Positions 17,839-26,830 of a DNA stretch of 64,000 nt are shown here, piece after piece. A program made the translations under genes and the position numbers. The notes beneath the pieces are model-generated. The model ran no database searches, was not told where the DNA came from, and saw only the letters and a list, made by a program, of their open reading frames with translations. The stretch covers positions 62,001 to 126,000 of the forward strand of contig CADAXK010000007.1 in assembly GCA_902791865.1 (NCBI GenBank), given 5' to 3'. The DNA is from an uncultured Bacteroidia bacterium (GTDB lineage Bacteria > Bacteroidota > Bacteroidia > Bacteroidales > ML635J-15). Numbering within the stretch: position 1 is the first letter of the stretch; each line of letters begins with the position of its first letter.

Positions 17839-17846
17839 TATCTTTG
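17839..17846 (+). promoter_or_regulatory. -7 promoter element TATCTTTG for ribF
   Basis: Exact TAnnTTTG match nine bases after the second 30-mer repeat. It overlaps the most upstream possible TTG start at 17844 and so excludes it. Confidence 0.65.
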
Positions 17847-17861
17847 CAAAAAAAATTCTGC

Positions 17862-18782
17862 TTGAAAGTATTTTATGAAATATCGCCTGAAATTCCGAAG
17901 AACTGCGTAGCTACTGTAGGCGTGTTCGACGGTGTGCATACAGGACATCAATATATTATTGATCAGGTAAAGCTGATGGCGGAAAATTCAGGATTCGAGG
18001 AGCTTGTCATAACAATGAATCCGCATCCGGCTGAGTTTTTCGGTAGAAAGATTAGCTTGCTTTCGACAATGGACGAGAAACTTGCATTGTTCGATAGGTT
18101 TGGCGTTAGGAACTTGTTGGTGCTGAATTTCAATTCCGAAATAGCCGCACTTTCTGGAACTCGCTTCATTGATGATATATTAGTATCACGACTTTCGGTT
18201 TCGAGGCTATTGCTCGGCTATAACAATTCCATAGGGCACAAGGAAAATGGAGTGTCCGAAATATTTTCTGGAAAAATTCCCGTTTCGCGTCTTGATAGGT
18301 TCCATCTGGATTATTCGGACGATATAAGTTCTTCGTCGATAAGGAATTTATTGGCTAACGGAGATGTGTCGACTGCAAATAGATTTCTAGGATATAAATA
18401 TAGTATTACCGGAAAGGTGGTGCATGGTCGGGGTGTTGGACACACAATTGGTTTCCCCACGGCCAATATTGAAATTTCGGATAGCCGTAAGGTTGTGCCT
18501 GCCAATGGCGTGTATGTAGTGTTGGCTTCGGTTGACGGAAAGTGTTACGAATCAATGCTTAATATAGGTTATTGTCCAACATTCGATGGCAAAAGCCAAA
18601 GTATCGAACTGCACATGCTAGGATGCTCTGCCGACTTGTACGGCAAGGAAGTGAAAGTAAGCTTTTGTTCGAGAATAAGGGTTGAACAAAAATTCAACGA
18701 TGTTGGAAGCCTTGTGAATCAACTTAATAAAGATAGGGCAGTAGTGGAGGAGTATTTTCGTAAAAAACCATTAACTTTGTAA
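17862..18782 (+). CDS. ribF: bifunctional riboflavin kinase / FAD synthetase
   Basis: About 306 residues. The N-terminal nucleotidyltransferase has GVFDGVHTGHQ near residue 22 and MNPHPAEFF, and the ISSSSIR-type motif (DDISSSSIRNLLANG). The C-terminal flavokinase domain has GRGVGHTIGFPTANIE and the conserved ELHMLGCSADLYG. The product phosphorylates riboflavin to FMN and adenylates it to FAD in the cytosol. There is no in-frame ATG before the first conserved motif: the chosen start is TTG at 17862 (product MKVFYEIS), because the TTG at 17844 overlaps the -7 element. An LptF/G gene follows after 15 bases and ribBA lies 1.7 kb downstream. Confidence 0.92.
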   Translation: MKVFYEISPEIPKNCVATVGVFDGVHTGHQYIIDQVKLMAENSGFEELVITMNPHPAEFFGRKISLLSTMDEKLALFDRFGVRNLLVLNFNSEIAALSGTRFIDDILVSRLSVSRLLLGYNNSIGHKENGVSEIFSGKIPVSRLDRFHLDYSDDISSSSIRNLLANGDVSTANRFLGYKYSITGKVVHGRGVGHTIGFPTANIEISDSRKVVPANGVYVVLASVDGKCYESMLNIGYCPTFDGKSQSIELHMLGCSADLYGKEVKVSFCSRIRVEQKFNDVGSLVNQLNKDRAVVEEYFRKKPLTL

Positions 18783-18797
18783 AAATTACAAGTTGGC

Positions 18798-20276
18798 ATG
18801 AAGAGGTTGCATAGATATATCTTGCGGGCGTTTATCGGTCCATGGGTGATAACGTTCCTTTTGTGCGTCTTCATACTTCTCATGCAGTTCCTTTGGAGAT
18901 ATATAGACGACCTTGTTGGCAAGGGCTTGGATTTTTCAATAATTCTGGAACTGATGTTCTATGCATCGTTCTCGCTGGTGCCATTGGCGTTGCCGTTGTC
19001 CGGACTTCTTGCATCAATCATGGCAATGGGTAAGTTTGGCGAGACCAACGAGCTATTTGCTATGAAGTCGGGTGGAGTTTCGCTGTACAGGATAATGCTT
19101 CCGCTGGTTGTTTTCAATATTGTAATCAGTTGTGGTGCATTTTTCTTTTCTAATAATCTTATGCCTTATACCAATCTGAAAATGAGGTCGTTGTTGTTTG
19201 GAATACAGCAGCAGCGTCCCGAAGTCATAATACAGAATGGCATATTTGTTGAGCCTGCCGATGATATCTTTATCAAGGTCGACCAGAAGACTCGCAACAA
19301 CGACTTGAACGGAATACTTATTTATGATCACCGCAATACTTCCACACCCAACAATGTTACAATGGCTTCGTCAGGTAATATTTTGATAACGGAAGACAAT
19401 TCGATGATGATACTGGAACTTCACAACGGTACGCGTCACGAGGATGTAAAAGGAAACAAATATCAGCATCAAAGTTCTAAGTTTGAGCGTCAGGTGGCAT
19501 ATTTGGAACTTGATGCGACGGGAATCGACAAGGATAACGAGGAATTTTTCAAGGGCGGTTATGAGATGCTTGATAATCAGCAGCTAAAATATACTATGGA
19601 CTCGTTGAATGATGCCTTGGGAAACAGAGAGCAGGAGATATGTGGAAATTTCAAGCGCTTTCAGATTTTCAAGGGCATGAACGAAATTCATTATGGAAAC
19701 ATGGGGACGTATGCATTTTCGAAAGCTCCTCCATTGAGAATTTCGGCTGATGACGAATCGGTTGTGTCAAAAATCAATATAGATACGCTGCTTTCAATGA
19801 TGGACAATGTGCAGAAAGAGCAAGTATATGAATTTGCTGTCAATTATTCGCGCTCGGCTGACACGTATGTAAATATTGTGGCGGATGAGGTTGAAGGAAC
19901 CCGTAGGTGGATAGTTCGTCACGAAATAGAGTGGTATAGGAAATATTCGTTGTCGTTGGCATGTTTGTTATTCTGCCTGATTGGCATACCATTAGGTTCA
20001 ATAATCAGAAAAGGTGGTTTCGGACTTTCAACTGTAGTTTCTGTTTTAATATTTCTTATGTACTATATTATATCGACAACTTTTGAAAGTACCGTCAAGG
20101 AATTGGTAACTCCAACATATATTGGAATGTGGGTAAGTTCTCTCATCCTATTGCCTATCGGTGTTTACTTGGTTGTAGCTGTTGCCAATGACAATTTGAG
20201 AATAAATCCTCGCGTAATGAACAAGATAATAAATTTGATAAAGTTCAGACGGACAAAGGACGAGGATAATCAGTAA
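18798..20276 (+). CDS. LptF/LptG family permease
   Basis: 492 residues. Three N-terminal membrane helices (ITFLLCVFILLMQFLW, ASFSLVPLALPLSGLLASI, IMLPLVVFNIVISCGAFFF), a large periplasmic beta-jellyroll-like region (about 130-370) and three C-terminal helices (LSLACLLFCLIGIPLGSII and others) make the YjgP/YjgQ fold. LptF and LptG form the inner-membrane part of the LptB2FG transporter that moves lipopolysaccharide to the outer membrane. Family hallmarks here include GKFGETNELFAMKSGGVS in the coupling helix region and IGIPLGSIIRKGG. The sequence alone does not tell F from G. It starts 15 bases after ribF and is probably co-transcribed. The periplasmic domain is longer than in enterobacterial proteins, usual for Bacteroidota. 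Confidence 0.9.
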   Translation: MKRLHRYILRAFIGPWVITFLLCVFILLMQFLWRYIDDLVGKGLDFSIILELMFYASFSLVPLALPLSGLLASIMAMGKFGETNELFAMKSGGVSLYRIMLPLVVFNIVISCGAFFFSNNLMPYTNLKMRSLLFGIQQQRPEVIIQNGIFVEPADDIFIKVDQKTRNNDLNGILIYDHRNTSTPNNVTMASSGNILITEDNSMMILELHNGTRHEDVKGNKYQHQSSKFERQVAYLELDATGIDKDNEEFFKGGYEMLDNQQLKYTMDSLNDALGNREQEICGNFKRFQIFKGMNEIHYGNMGTYAFSKAPPLRISADDESVVSKINIDTLLSMMDNVQKEQVYEFAVNYSRSADTYVNIVADEVEGTRRWIVRHEIEWYRKYSLSLACLLFCLIGIPLGSIIRKGGFGLSTVVSVLIFLMYYIISTTFESTVKELVTPTYIGMWVSSLILLPIGVYLVVAVANDNLRINPRVMNKIINLIKFRRTKDEDNQ

Positions 20277-20388
20277 TTTTATATATGCATATTTCTTTGA
20301 TTACAAACCATTTGGATGATTTGTAAATATCTGTTGTTACCTTTTTGTCTTTTTTTGTTTTTATTGGATTGCAAACGGATTTTTAATG

Positions 20389-20396
20389 TAAATTTG
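20389..20396 (+). promoter_or_regulatory. -7 promoter element TAAATTTG for ribBA
   Basis: TAnnTTTG match 51 bases before the ATG. No FMN riboswitch could be seen in the leader. Confidence 0.5.
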
Positions 20397-20447
20397 CGGT
20401 CTTAAAAATTGGGAAGTTTTTTGCATCCCATATAGAAAGGAAACGAG

Positions 20448-21659
20448 ATGATTGAAGATAATAAGCGTCATTTGAATACTGTCGAAGAAGCCATTGAGGA
20501 TTTCAGACAGGGAAAGATTGTTATTGTCGTTGACGACGAAGATAGAGAAAATGAAGGCGATTTCATTGTTGCCGCCGAGAAGATAACCCCCGAAATAGTG
20601 AACTTTATGCTTCACAATGGTCGCGGAGTGCTTTGTGCGCCTATCACCGAGGAACGTTGCGAAGAATTGGAACTTGCTCATCAGGTGTCGAACAATACAT
20701 CGATGCTTGGAACTCCATTTACCGTTACTGTCGATAAGTTGGAAGGTTGTACTACTGGCGTTTCGGCTCACGACCGCGCTGCTACAATCCGTGCTTTGGC
20801 CGATCCGAACTCCAAGCCCGAAACATTTGGCCGTCCAGGTCATATAAATCCGCTTTACGCAAAGAGCAAGGGCGTGCTTCGTCGTGCAGGACATACCGAG
20901 GCTTCTATTGATTTGGCTCGTCTGGCAGGACTTTATCCGGCTGCAGCACTTATCGAAATTATGAACGAGGACGGAACTATGGCGCGTCTGCCTCAGCTTT
21001 TCGAGGTGGCCGACAAGTACGGACTTAAGATTATATGCATTGCCGATATAATTAAGTACCGCTTGCAGACCGAAAGCCTTGTGGATATGGGCGACCGCGT
21101 GTTCCTGCCTACCGAATACGGTAATTTCGATGTAATACCATTCCGTCAGCATTGCAATGGCCTTGAGCATGTTGCTCTTATCAAGGGCGAATGGAAACCC
21201 GACGAGCCAGTGCTTGTGCGCGTACATTCGAGCTGTGCAACCGGTGACATTTTCGGTTCCAAGAAATGCGACTGCGGAACTCAGTTGCACGAGTCGATGA
21301 AGATGATCGAAAAGGAAGGCAAGGGTGTTTTGCTTTATCTCAACCAGGAAGGACGCGGAATTGGTCTGATGAACAAGATAGCAGCATACAAGTTGCAGGA
21401 GCAAGGCTACGATACCGTTGAGGCAAACCTTCACCTAGGATTCAAGGACGATGAGCGCGATTATGGCGTTGGTGCACAGATATTAAGGCATATTGGCGTT
21501 ACAAAGATGCGTCTCATAACCAACAATCCACGCAAGATGGCAGGTATCAAGGGATATGGACTAGAAGTTGTGGAAACCGTACCTATCAAGGTGGAACCTA
21601 ACGAGTACAACAAGTTCTACCTAGAGACCAAGGCAAAGAAAATGCACCATAAGTTGTAA
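20448..21659 (+). CDS. ribBA: DHBP synthase / GTP cyclohydrolase II
   Basis: 403 residues, full-length fusion. The N-terminal half (about 1-205) is 3,4-dihydroxy-2-butanone-4-phosphate synthase with the acidic metal-binding loop [24 protein letters not shown] and [16 protein letters not shown]. The C-terminal half is GTP cyclohydrolase II with the zinc cysteines in [15 protein letters not shown] and catalytic-region motifs NQEGRGIGL and [13 protein letters not shown]. It supplies both precursors of riboflavin in the cytosol. A purine-rich AGAAAGGAAACGAG precedes the ATG. It has its own -7 element although ribF lies upstream on the same strand; the remaining riboflavin genes are not in the window. 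Confidence 0.96.
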   Translation: MIEDNKRHLNTVEEAIEDFRQGKIVIVVDDEDRENEGDFIVAAEKITPEIVNFMLHNGRGVLCAPITEERCEELELAHQVSNNTSMLGTPFTVTVDKLEGCTTGVSAHDRAATIRALADPNSKPETFGRPGHINPLYAKSKGVLRRAGHTEASIDLARLAGLYPAAALIEIMNEDGTMARLPQLFEVADKYGLKIICIADIIKYRLQTESLVDMGDRVFLPTEYGNFDVIPFRQHCNGLEHVALIKGEWKPDEPVLVRVHSSCATGDIFGSKKCDCGTQLHESMKMIEKEGKGVLLYLNQEGRGIGLMNKIAAYKLQEQGYDTVEANLHLGFKDDERDYGVGAQILRHIGVTKMRLITNNPRKMAGIKGYGLEVVETVPIKVEPNEYNKFYLETKAKKMHHKL

Positions 21660-21697
21660 TTTTTTTTGAAAAAACTATTGATATTTTACGGAATAGA

Positions 21698-21705
21698 TAT
21701 ATTTG
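21698..21705 (+). promoter_or_regulatory. -7 element TATATTTG, lipoprotein paralogue 1
   Basis: TAnnTTTG match; ATTG lies 17 bases upstream (21677-21680). Confidence 0.5.
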
Positions 21706-21745
21706 CAAAAATTAATTAACTAATATTTATTTTAACTTTATTGAG

Positions 21746-22669
21746 ATGAAAAGAATTTTATTGATTTCAGCGATTGCATTATTGGCAGTTGCATTTGTAT
21801 CGTGCAAGAAGGATGGTGTTTACAATCCAAAACACAAAGTAGCAAAGGTTTACAATGAGTGGACAAGAACTACAGTTACAACAGATGCTAGTGGTTCAAC
21901 CACAAGGATTGATTCTCTTAATCCTTATGTCGCACAAGAATGGTCTTGGGGTAAAAAGAGTTTGTCTAGCATAATGTATAAGGATTCAGATGGTAGAGTT
22001 AGTGAAACTGTAAATTACACCTACGACGATAAAAATAGAATTGTAGGATCTACAGGAGCAGATAACCGTAAGGCTGAATATGTTTACAACGATGATAAGA
22101 AATTGCAGACTGTTAAGATTTCGCAAGGCGATCATTCCGAAGCAGTTATGGAAATTACATACGATGGTAAGGTTCCTACCACTATAACTACAGTGTACAC
22201 TTATACTATTGGCAAGAAGGTTTCTGATTTTGCAAGGACAATAATTCCTAGCTATATATGCGAAGCAATTGAAGCGAATGAAATTAATGCTAAGACTACA
22301 ACTATTTCTTATACATATACATCGGCATTGGAATGGGATGGCAAGAATATTTCTCAGGTAGTTACTACGAGTGATGATAACTATAAGCACACTATTACTT
22401 ACGAATATGATGGCAAGACAAATCCTTTCGCAGGAATGTATTGCAGTGAAGATTATGAAGTATTTTACTCGAAGAATAACATCGTAAAGAGAACCGAGAG
22501 CTATGTTGAAGGCAACAAGACTATTACAGAAGTTGATGAATATGTTTACGAATATGACGGCAAGATGCCTGTAAAGGTAATTACTACCGATGTACGCGAA
22601 AATGAGATTTTGGGAACTACTTATAAGACTACTACTGTTAATACAACTACATACGAATACACAAAGTAA
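21746..22669 (+). CDS. lipoprotein with YD-like strand repeats, paralogue 1
   Basis: 307 residues. The signal peptide ends in a lipobox (AVAFVSC, Cys about residue 20), so the protein is lipid-anchored. The mature part is rich in Tyr, Thr and Lys and carries repeated strand motifs of the YxYDdKNRI type (YTYDDKNRIVGS, YVYNDDKKLQTVK, YEYDGKTNPF, YVYEYDGKMPVKV), resembling single YD-like repeats found in many Bacteroidota lipoproteins of unknown function. The two downstream neighbours share the same plan and the GVY-PK start (DGVYNPKHK). Each has its own promoter and a terminator, so they are three independent duplicated units. Function not assigned. Confidence 0.85.
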   Translation: MKRILLISAIALLAVAFVSCKKDGVYNPKHKVAKVYNEWTRTTVTTDASGSTTRIDSLNPYVAQEWSWGKKSLSSIMYKDSDGRVSETVNYTYDDKNRIVGSTGADNRKAEYVYNDDKKLQTVKISQGDHSEAVMEITYDGKVPTTITTVYTYTIGKKVSDFARTIIPSYICEAIEANEINAKTTTISYTYTSALEWDGKNISQVVTTSDDNYKHTITYEYDGKTNPFAGMYCSEDYEVFYSKNNIVKRTESYVEGNKTITEVDEYVYEYDGKMPVKVITTDVRENEILGTTYKTTTVNTTTYEYTK

Positions 22670-22696
22670 TTTTTGTTGATTAGTTAATACTCTCAA

Positions 22697-22723
22697 GGCT
22701 TCCCACGTGGAAGCCTTTTTTTT
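22697..22723 (+). terminator. intrinsic terminator (copy 1 of duplicated terminator)
   Basis: GGCTTCC (22697-22703), CACGT loop, GGAAGCC (22709-22715), eight T. The sequence recurs at 23816-23841, with the preceding AATACTCTCAA also shared. Confidence 0.92.
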
Positions 22724-22765
22724 GTATGAATACATATATTTTTTTTCTAGTATGCAGAAATGTCA

Positions 22766-22773
22766 TATATTTG
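22766..22773 (+). promoter_or_regulatory. -7 element TATATTTG, lipoprotein paralogue 2
   Basis: Same TATATTTG octamer as before paralogue 1, 40 bases before the ATG at 22814 (42 bases in paralogue 1). Confidence 0.5.
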
Positions 22774-22813
22774 CGGACAATTTTATACATAACGATATTT
22801 TAAATTTAAAGAG

Positions 22814-23788
22814 ATGAAAAGAAATTTATTGATTGTAGCAATTGCATTGTTGGCAGTCTCCTTTGTATCGTGCAAGAAAGACGGCGTATACAAACCCAAA
22901 GAGAAAATTGCAAAGATTTATAAAGAGTGGACAACAATAGATGTGACCACCCAAGTAACCCCCGATATGACTACCACAAGAACTGATACAACGGCTCAGC
23001 CTCGTTATGTTGCCGAAGAGTGGAACTGGGTTGACAAGACTTTGGGTTCTGTCGTATTTAAGGATAACGATGGTAGTGTTGATGTTAATGTCGCTTATAT
23101 ATATGATGACAAGAACCGTGTGACTGGTTTGACATTCGACGGTGGAAAGGTTGAATACGCATATAACGATGACAAAAAATTGCAGTCTCTGAAGTATTAT
23201 GAAGACAATGAATTAAGTTTTAGTTTTGATATTGAATATGAAGATAAGTTGCCTGTTAAGGTGGCAATGACGGAATATTGGGGCGCTTCTGATTTTAAGA
23301 ATATGTCTGATTTTGCAAAGTCATTGATACCTAGGTATATTTTAAAATATATGGAACTAAAAGAAAAGGAACTTAAGGCTAAAGCGACGCATACTTATAC
23401 AATTACAGCAAATATAACATGGGATGGCAAGAATATTTCGCAGGTGGTAACAACAGAACCTGATGATGATCCAGTTACAACTACATACGAATACGATAAT
23501 AATATTAATCCATATTATGGTATGTATGGGGCTGTGTGTGTATTCGAAGAAGAAGCGGATGGGTTGCATTTCGCATATTCAAAAAATAATGTAGTAAAGG
23601 AAACAAGCAGTTTTACGAACAATAACAAAACTATAACAACAATAGATGAATACACATACGAATATGATGGTAAATATCCGACATCAGTCACTACAGTGTA
23701 TCGCTATGAAAATACAAGTTCTAATGGGGACTATTCTTTTAGCTATAAGACAACAACAAGAAGTACAACTACATACGAGTATAAGTAA
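22814..23788 (+). CDS. lipoprotein with YD-like strand repeats, paralogue 2
   Basis: 324 residues. The first 30 residues are almost identical to paralogue 1 (MKRNLLIVAIALLAVSFVSC, then KKDGVYKPKEK), with the lipobox at Cys 20. The same YxYDdKNR strands are present (YIYDDKNRVTGL, YAYNDDKKLQSLK, YTYEYDGKYPTSV). It is closest to paralogue 1 in sequence and spacing and shares its terminator, which indicates a recent tandem duplication of a whole promoter-gene-terminator unit. Surface or periplasmic location is inferred from the lipobox; no enzyme motif is visible. Confidence 0.85.
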   Translation: MKRNLLIVAIALLAVSFVSCKKDGVYKPKEKIAKIYKEWTTIDVTTQVTPDMTTTRTDTTAQPRYVAEEWNWVDKTLGSVVFKDNDGSVDVNVAYIYDDKNRVTGLTFDGGKVEYAYNDDKKLQSLKYYEDNELSFSFDIEYEDKLPVKVAMTEYWGASDFKNMSDFAKSLIPRYILKYMELKEKELKAKATHTYTITANITWDGKNISQVVTTEPDDDPVTTTYEYDNNINPYYGMYGAVCVFEEEADGLHFAYSKNNVVKETSSFTNNNKTITTIDEYTYEYDGKYPTSVTTVYRYENTSSNGDYSFSYKTTTRSTTTYEYK

Positions 23789-23815
23789 AATTGCATAAAT
23801 TATTAATACTCTCAA

Positions 23816-23841
23816 GGCTTCCCACGTGGAAGCCTTTTTTT
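23816..23841 (+). terminator. intrinsic terminator (copy 2 of duplicated terminator)
   Basis: GGCTTCC, CACGT, GGAAGCC with seven T; identical stem-loop to 22697-22715. Confidence 0.92.
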
Positions 23842-23955
23842 GTGTAATTGCAAGTGCGGAAAGTGCTGATTTTAGTGGATTTGGTTTGTTGAAAACTTTT
23901 TGTTTTTTTTAAGAAAAAAAATGTTTCTGGCGCTTATTAATTGATAATGAAAGTG

Positions 23956-23963
23956 TAATTTTG
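23956..23963 (+). promoter_or_regulatory. -7 element TAATTTTG, lipoprotein paralogue 3
   Basis: TAnnTTTG match 25 bases before the ATG at 23989. Confidence 0.5.
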
Positions 23964-23988
23964 CACGACTTTTAATTAATTGATTTTT

Positions 23989-24942
23989 ATGAAAAAAATA
24001 GCAATCGTATCGTTTGTGCTGTTGAGCGCAATCCTCTTGGTATCATGCAATAAAAGTGGAGTATATAAGCCAAAGGACCAATTGGCTAAAGTATGGTATG
24101 AGAAGGAAGCTGTAACAACAATTGACAGTATTGACCATCCAAGTTCCACCCCAAAGTATTTGCGTGAAGATTGGATATGGGACGGAAAATATCTTGCATC
24201 CCGTACCGTATATAGGACTAACGGAGATGTGTGGTACAACTACAACTACGAGTACAACAAAAAGGAAAGTAACAGGATTATTGGTATAACATCCAATATT
24301 GCTGCAGAAAGAAAGACCCGCATACGATTCATGTACGACAATGATTCGAAGAAACTCAAGGAAATAAAATATTTCACAGAGGAATTTTCCGAAAATAGTT
24401 TGCCATACAGGTGGTTGGTGCTTGATTATGATGGCAACAAGGTTGTGTCGATAAAGGAAACTATCAATACATCGAGGTTCCCGAGAAATTTCTCCTGCAT
24501 GGAAACTTCTTTGCTTCCGTATTTTGTTTCAGAGGAAATGGCTGAAAGTATTGAGGCAAGCGAAATCAGACCGAAAGCTGAGTACGATATAAAAGTCAAC
24601 GACTATGTTATTGAATGGGAAAAGAATAACATTTCGCACGTATCTATGGTTTCTACGACTGGAGATACAATAAATATATCTTACACCTACGATAAGAATA
24701 GGAATCCACAGTTGGCTCGCGTTATGGGGCTTGTAGAGGAAGGTGGTGTAAGTTGTCTTATCTTCTCGCGCAACAATGTTGTAAGCTGTACTTATGAAGG
24801 TCCCGACAAAACATATACTGAAGAATGTGAATACACTTACGACAAGAAAACGCCAATGGAAAAGGTTGTAATAAGGACGGAAAACACCCATTTCTCGGTT
24901 TCAAGGATTACCGAAAAGTGGACTTACGAATATGTAGAGTAA
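23989..24942 (+). CDS. lipoprotein with YD-like strand repeats, paralogue 3 (diverged)
   Basis: About 317 residues from MKKIAIVSFVLLS; lipobox ILLVSC. The GVYKPKDQLAKV start of the mature part matches the other two paralogues, and the strand motifs remain (YEYNKKESNRIIGI, MYDNDSKKLKEIK, YTYDKNRNP, YTYDKKTPMEK). It is clearly more diverged than paralogues 1 and 2 and has a different terminator, so it is the older duplicate. A TTG nine bases upstream is not needed as a start. Function unknown. Confidence 0.82.
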   Translation: MKKIAIVSFVLLSAILLVSCNKSGVYKPKDQLAKVWYEKEAVTTIDSIDHPSSTPKYLREDWIWDGKYLASRTVYRTNGDVWYNYNYEYNKKESNRIIGITSNIAAERKTRIRFMYDNDSKKLKEIKYFTEEFSENSLPYRWLVLDYDGNKVVSIKETINTSRFPRNFSCMETSLLPYFVSEEMAESIEASEIRPKAEYDIKVNDYVIEWEKNNISHVSMVSTTGDTINISYTYDKNRNPQLARVMGLVEEGGVSCLIFSRNNVVSCTYEGPDKTYTEECEYTYDKKTPMEKVVIRTENTHFSVSRITEKWTYEYVE

Positions 24943-24961
24943 AATCTTTAAAAAATACAGG

Positions 24962-24987
24962 AAGGGCGATTCTCGCCCTTTTTTTTT
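24962..24987 (+). terminator. intrinsic terminator after lipoprotein paralogue 3
   Basis: AAGGGCGA, TTC loop, TCGCCCTT, then a run of T to 24987. Confidence 0.92.
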
Positions 24988-24995
24988 ACATAAAA

Positions 24996-25026
24996 GTTGC
25001 TGGTGTTCTTTTTTGTTTTATTTTTG
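24996..25026 (+). promoter_or_regulatory. promoter of the 25049 lipoprotein
   Basis: GTTG (24996-24999), exactly 19 bases, TATTTTTG (25019-25026). It rules out an earlier ATG at 25013, inside the promoter, as the start. Confidence 0.7.
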
Positions 25027-25048
25027 CATTCGAATTAGAGTTTTAGAA

Positions 25049-26125
25049 ATGGTTAGAAATTTATTGATAGTAAGCATATTGAGTTTGATAATTGTCTCCT
25101 CTTCTTGCAATTCAGACTTTGATGTTAATGATACGTGGCGAGATGTCCCTACTGTTTTTTGTGTTCTCGACAAGTCGCAGGATATGCAATATGTTAAGGT
25201 TAACAAGTGTTTTATTGGTAATTTGCCAGCATCTGAAATGGCTTCGGTGTCAGATTCTTTGTTCTACGACTGCGATGTGCAGGTTAAGTTGCATAAGAAG
25301 CAAGGAAATTCCATCTTGAAAACATGGGATTTCTGGCCGGTGGACAGCATTCCAAAGGAGAGTGGCTACTTTGCAAGCGACCGAAATACCATTTGGGTTG
25401 GAAAACCTGAACTTTCCGAAGGTTTTGTATACGAGATAGAGGTAAACATTGACAATGGAAGGATTATTGCAAAAGGTAGTGCCGAAATAGTGGATGGTTG
25501 CCGTATAATTGCTCCGGATGCAAGAGCACCAAAAATTGAGCTGTCAAGATATACCAACGATTGTAATATAAAGTTTGCACCTGGTAAGAATGCCAATCTG
25601 CAGGAAACCAATGTGTATTTCAATTATCTGGAGGTTAAGACTAGCGGCGATACCGTACAAAAATCCATAAATGTGTACAACAATCAGTCGTATAGGGTTT
25701 CTAATGATTCGTATACTACGATTGAGCAGGCCTTTTCGGTGGCATCGTTCTACAGTTCTATTGCAGCTCAGATAAACGCATCGGACGAGTCGGTTGCGAG
25801 ACGTTTGGTTAAGATGCCAGAGTGCCTTACATTCAGTGTTTCGACTGCAGACGAGAACTTGTATACATATATGCAGGTTACGAAGCCGTCGAGCGGAATA
25901 GCGCAGGACAGACCTATATTTACCAACATCACCATAGATGCAGAATCGAAAATGCCAGGTGGAGCCGCTTATGGTCTTATGGCTTCGCGTTATACCGTAT
26001 CGTTGTCGAAGGCTGTAGGTTCCGAGACGCTTGATTCGATAGCCCGCGGAATGTATACCAAGCAGCTAAAGTTCCAGCCCTGGACCGACAATTACTACAT
26101 CACACATAAGCCTTACGACAAATAA
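25049..26125 (+). CDS. lipoprotein, DUF4249-like architecture
   Basis: 358 residues from MVRNLLIVSILSL; lipobox SSSC (Cys about 19). The mature start (DTWRDVPTVFCVLDKSQDM, YVKVNKCFIG) is followed by beta-rich segments with VKLHKK and YEIEVNIDNGRIIAKGSAEI. It ends in PWTDNYYITHKPYDK. The layout (opening strand on extracellular value or cost, Ig-like strands, about 350 residues) recalls the DUF4249 lipoproteins that accompany TonB receptors, but I cannot see the diagnostic motifs and no receptor is adjacent, so this is tentative. Monocistronic with a consensus promoter. Confidence 0.7.
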   Translation: MVRNLLIVSILSLIIVSSSCNSDFDVNDTWRDVPTVFCVLDKSQDMQYVKVNKCFIGNLPASEMASVSDSLFYDCDVQVKLHKKQGNSILKTWDFWPVDSIPKESGYFASDRNTIWVGKPELSEGFVYEIEVNIDNGRIIAKGSAEIVDGCRIIAPDARAPKIELSRYTNDCNIKFAPGKNANLQETNVYFNYLEVKTSGDTVQKSINVYNNQSYRVSNDSYTTIEQAFSVASFYSSIAAQINASDESVARRLVKMPECLTFSVSTADENLYTYMQVTKPSSGIAQDRPIFTNITIDAESKMPGGAAYGLMASRYTVSLSKAVGSETLDSIARGMYTKQLKFQPWTDNYYITHKPYDK

Positions 26126-26154
26126 TCGGAAAGTTTGCCCCCTAACTACTATGT

Positions 26155-26203
26155 CCTTCGGGATTTGTACTCCCGAAGGTAAAAGTATAAGGATATTTTA
26201 TCC
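26155..26203. repeat. paired hairpins shared with 26820-26919
   Basis: CCTTCGGGA (26155-26163) pairs with TCCCGAAGG (26171-26179), then GGATA-TTT-TATCC (26191-26203). The same words in the same order recur after the 26291 gene. No T run. Confidence 0.65.
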
Positions 26204-26234
26204 GTCAAATACATTGCATCAATCCCAAATCTTT

Positions 26235-26265
26235 ATTGCCCAATAGAAAATAATGCGTACATTTG
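26235..26265 (+). promoter_or_regulatory. promoter of the 26291 lipoprotein
   Basis: ATTG (26235-26238), 19 bases, TACATTTG (26258-26265), 25 bases before the ATG. Confidence 0.65.
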
Positions 26266-26290
26266 TGATGAAATTTATTAATATTGAGCC

Positions 26291-26830
26291 ATGAAAAAAT
26301 TAGTCTTAATATCAATACTCGTTGTAGCAATGAGTGTGATCGCATTCGTAGGGTGTGAAAAACCAGATTCAATCGAACCAATTGAAAGTATATCGCAACA
26401 AGATCCTACCATTTGCGACACTTCTGTTGTTTCAATAACACGCATACATCCAGAGTGGTATTATACTGATTGGGATTGTGCCCTTGATTTTCCCGACGAT
26501 ATGTGTCAGGTGTGCGATTATGACAATGGTGGAAACAATGCTAAATGGTTAGTCGCAATAAACGATGAGGAAACATATCGCGAGTTTTTTGGAACTTGCA
26601 ACGAGATGCCCCCAATTGACTTTTCAAACCATACTGTTTTTGCTATTTCGGGAAGGACAACTACTGTTCGTGAAGATGTTAGCTTTAAAATTTCCAATGG
26701 GAAGATTTTAATTGACATAGTATTGTACGAAAGTGGAAGTGCCGATGCTTGTGGATGGAAGTTAGCATTCTACACCGACAGGAAAATAAATATAAATAAT
26801 GAATATGAGATAAATATAACCCGAAGGTAA
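26291..26830 (+). CDS. small lipoprotein of unknown function
   Basis: 179 residues. The signal peptide (MKKLVLISILVVAMSVIAF) ends with a lipobox VGC (Cys 22). The mature part contains six further cysteines, four of them in a short stretch (DCALDFPDDMCQVCDYDNGG, plus FFGTCNEMPP), suggesting disulfides or a metal site. It ends in beta strands (FKISNGKILIDIVLYESG, KININNEYEINITR). No family recognised. The stop codon lies within a hairpin repeat (CCCGAAGG/CCTTCGGG) that may form the mRNA end. Confidence 0.75.
   Translation: MKKLVLISILVVAMSVIAFVGCEKPDSIEPIESISQQDPTICDTSVVSITRIHPEWYYTDWDCALDFPDDMCQVCDYDNGGNNAKWLVAINDEETYREFFGTCNEMPPIDFSNHTVFAISGRTTTVREDVSFKISNGKILIDIVLYESGSADACGWKLAFYTDRKININNEYEINITRR

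Noticed and set aside
20277..20447. FMN riboswitch before ribBA
   Set aside because: Looked for the conserved FMN aptamer elements and saw none; only a -7 element and A/T-rich leader.
20361..21434. 357-codon minus-strand frame
   Set aside because: Fully antisense to ribBA, whose motifs are intact; a shadow of codon bias.
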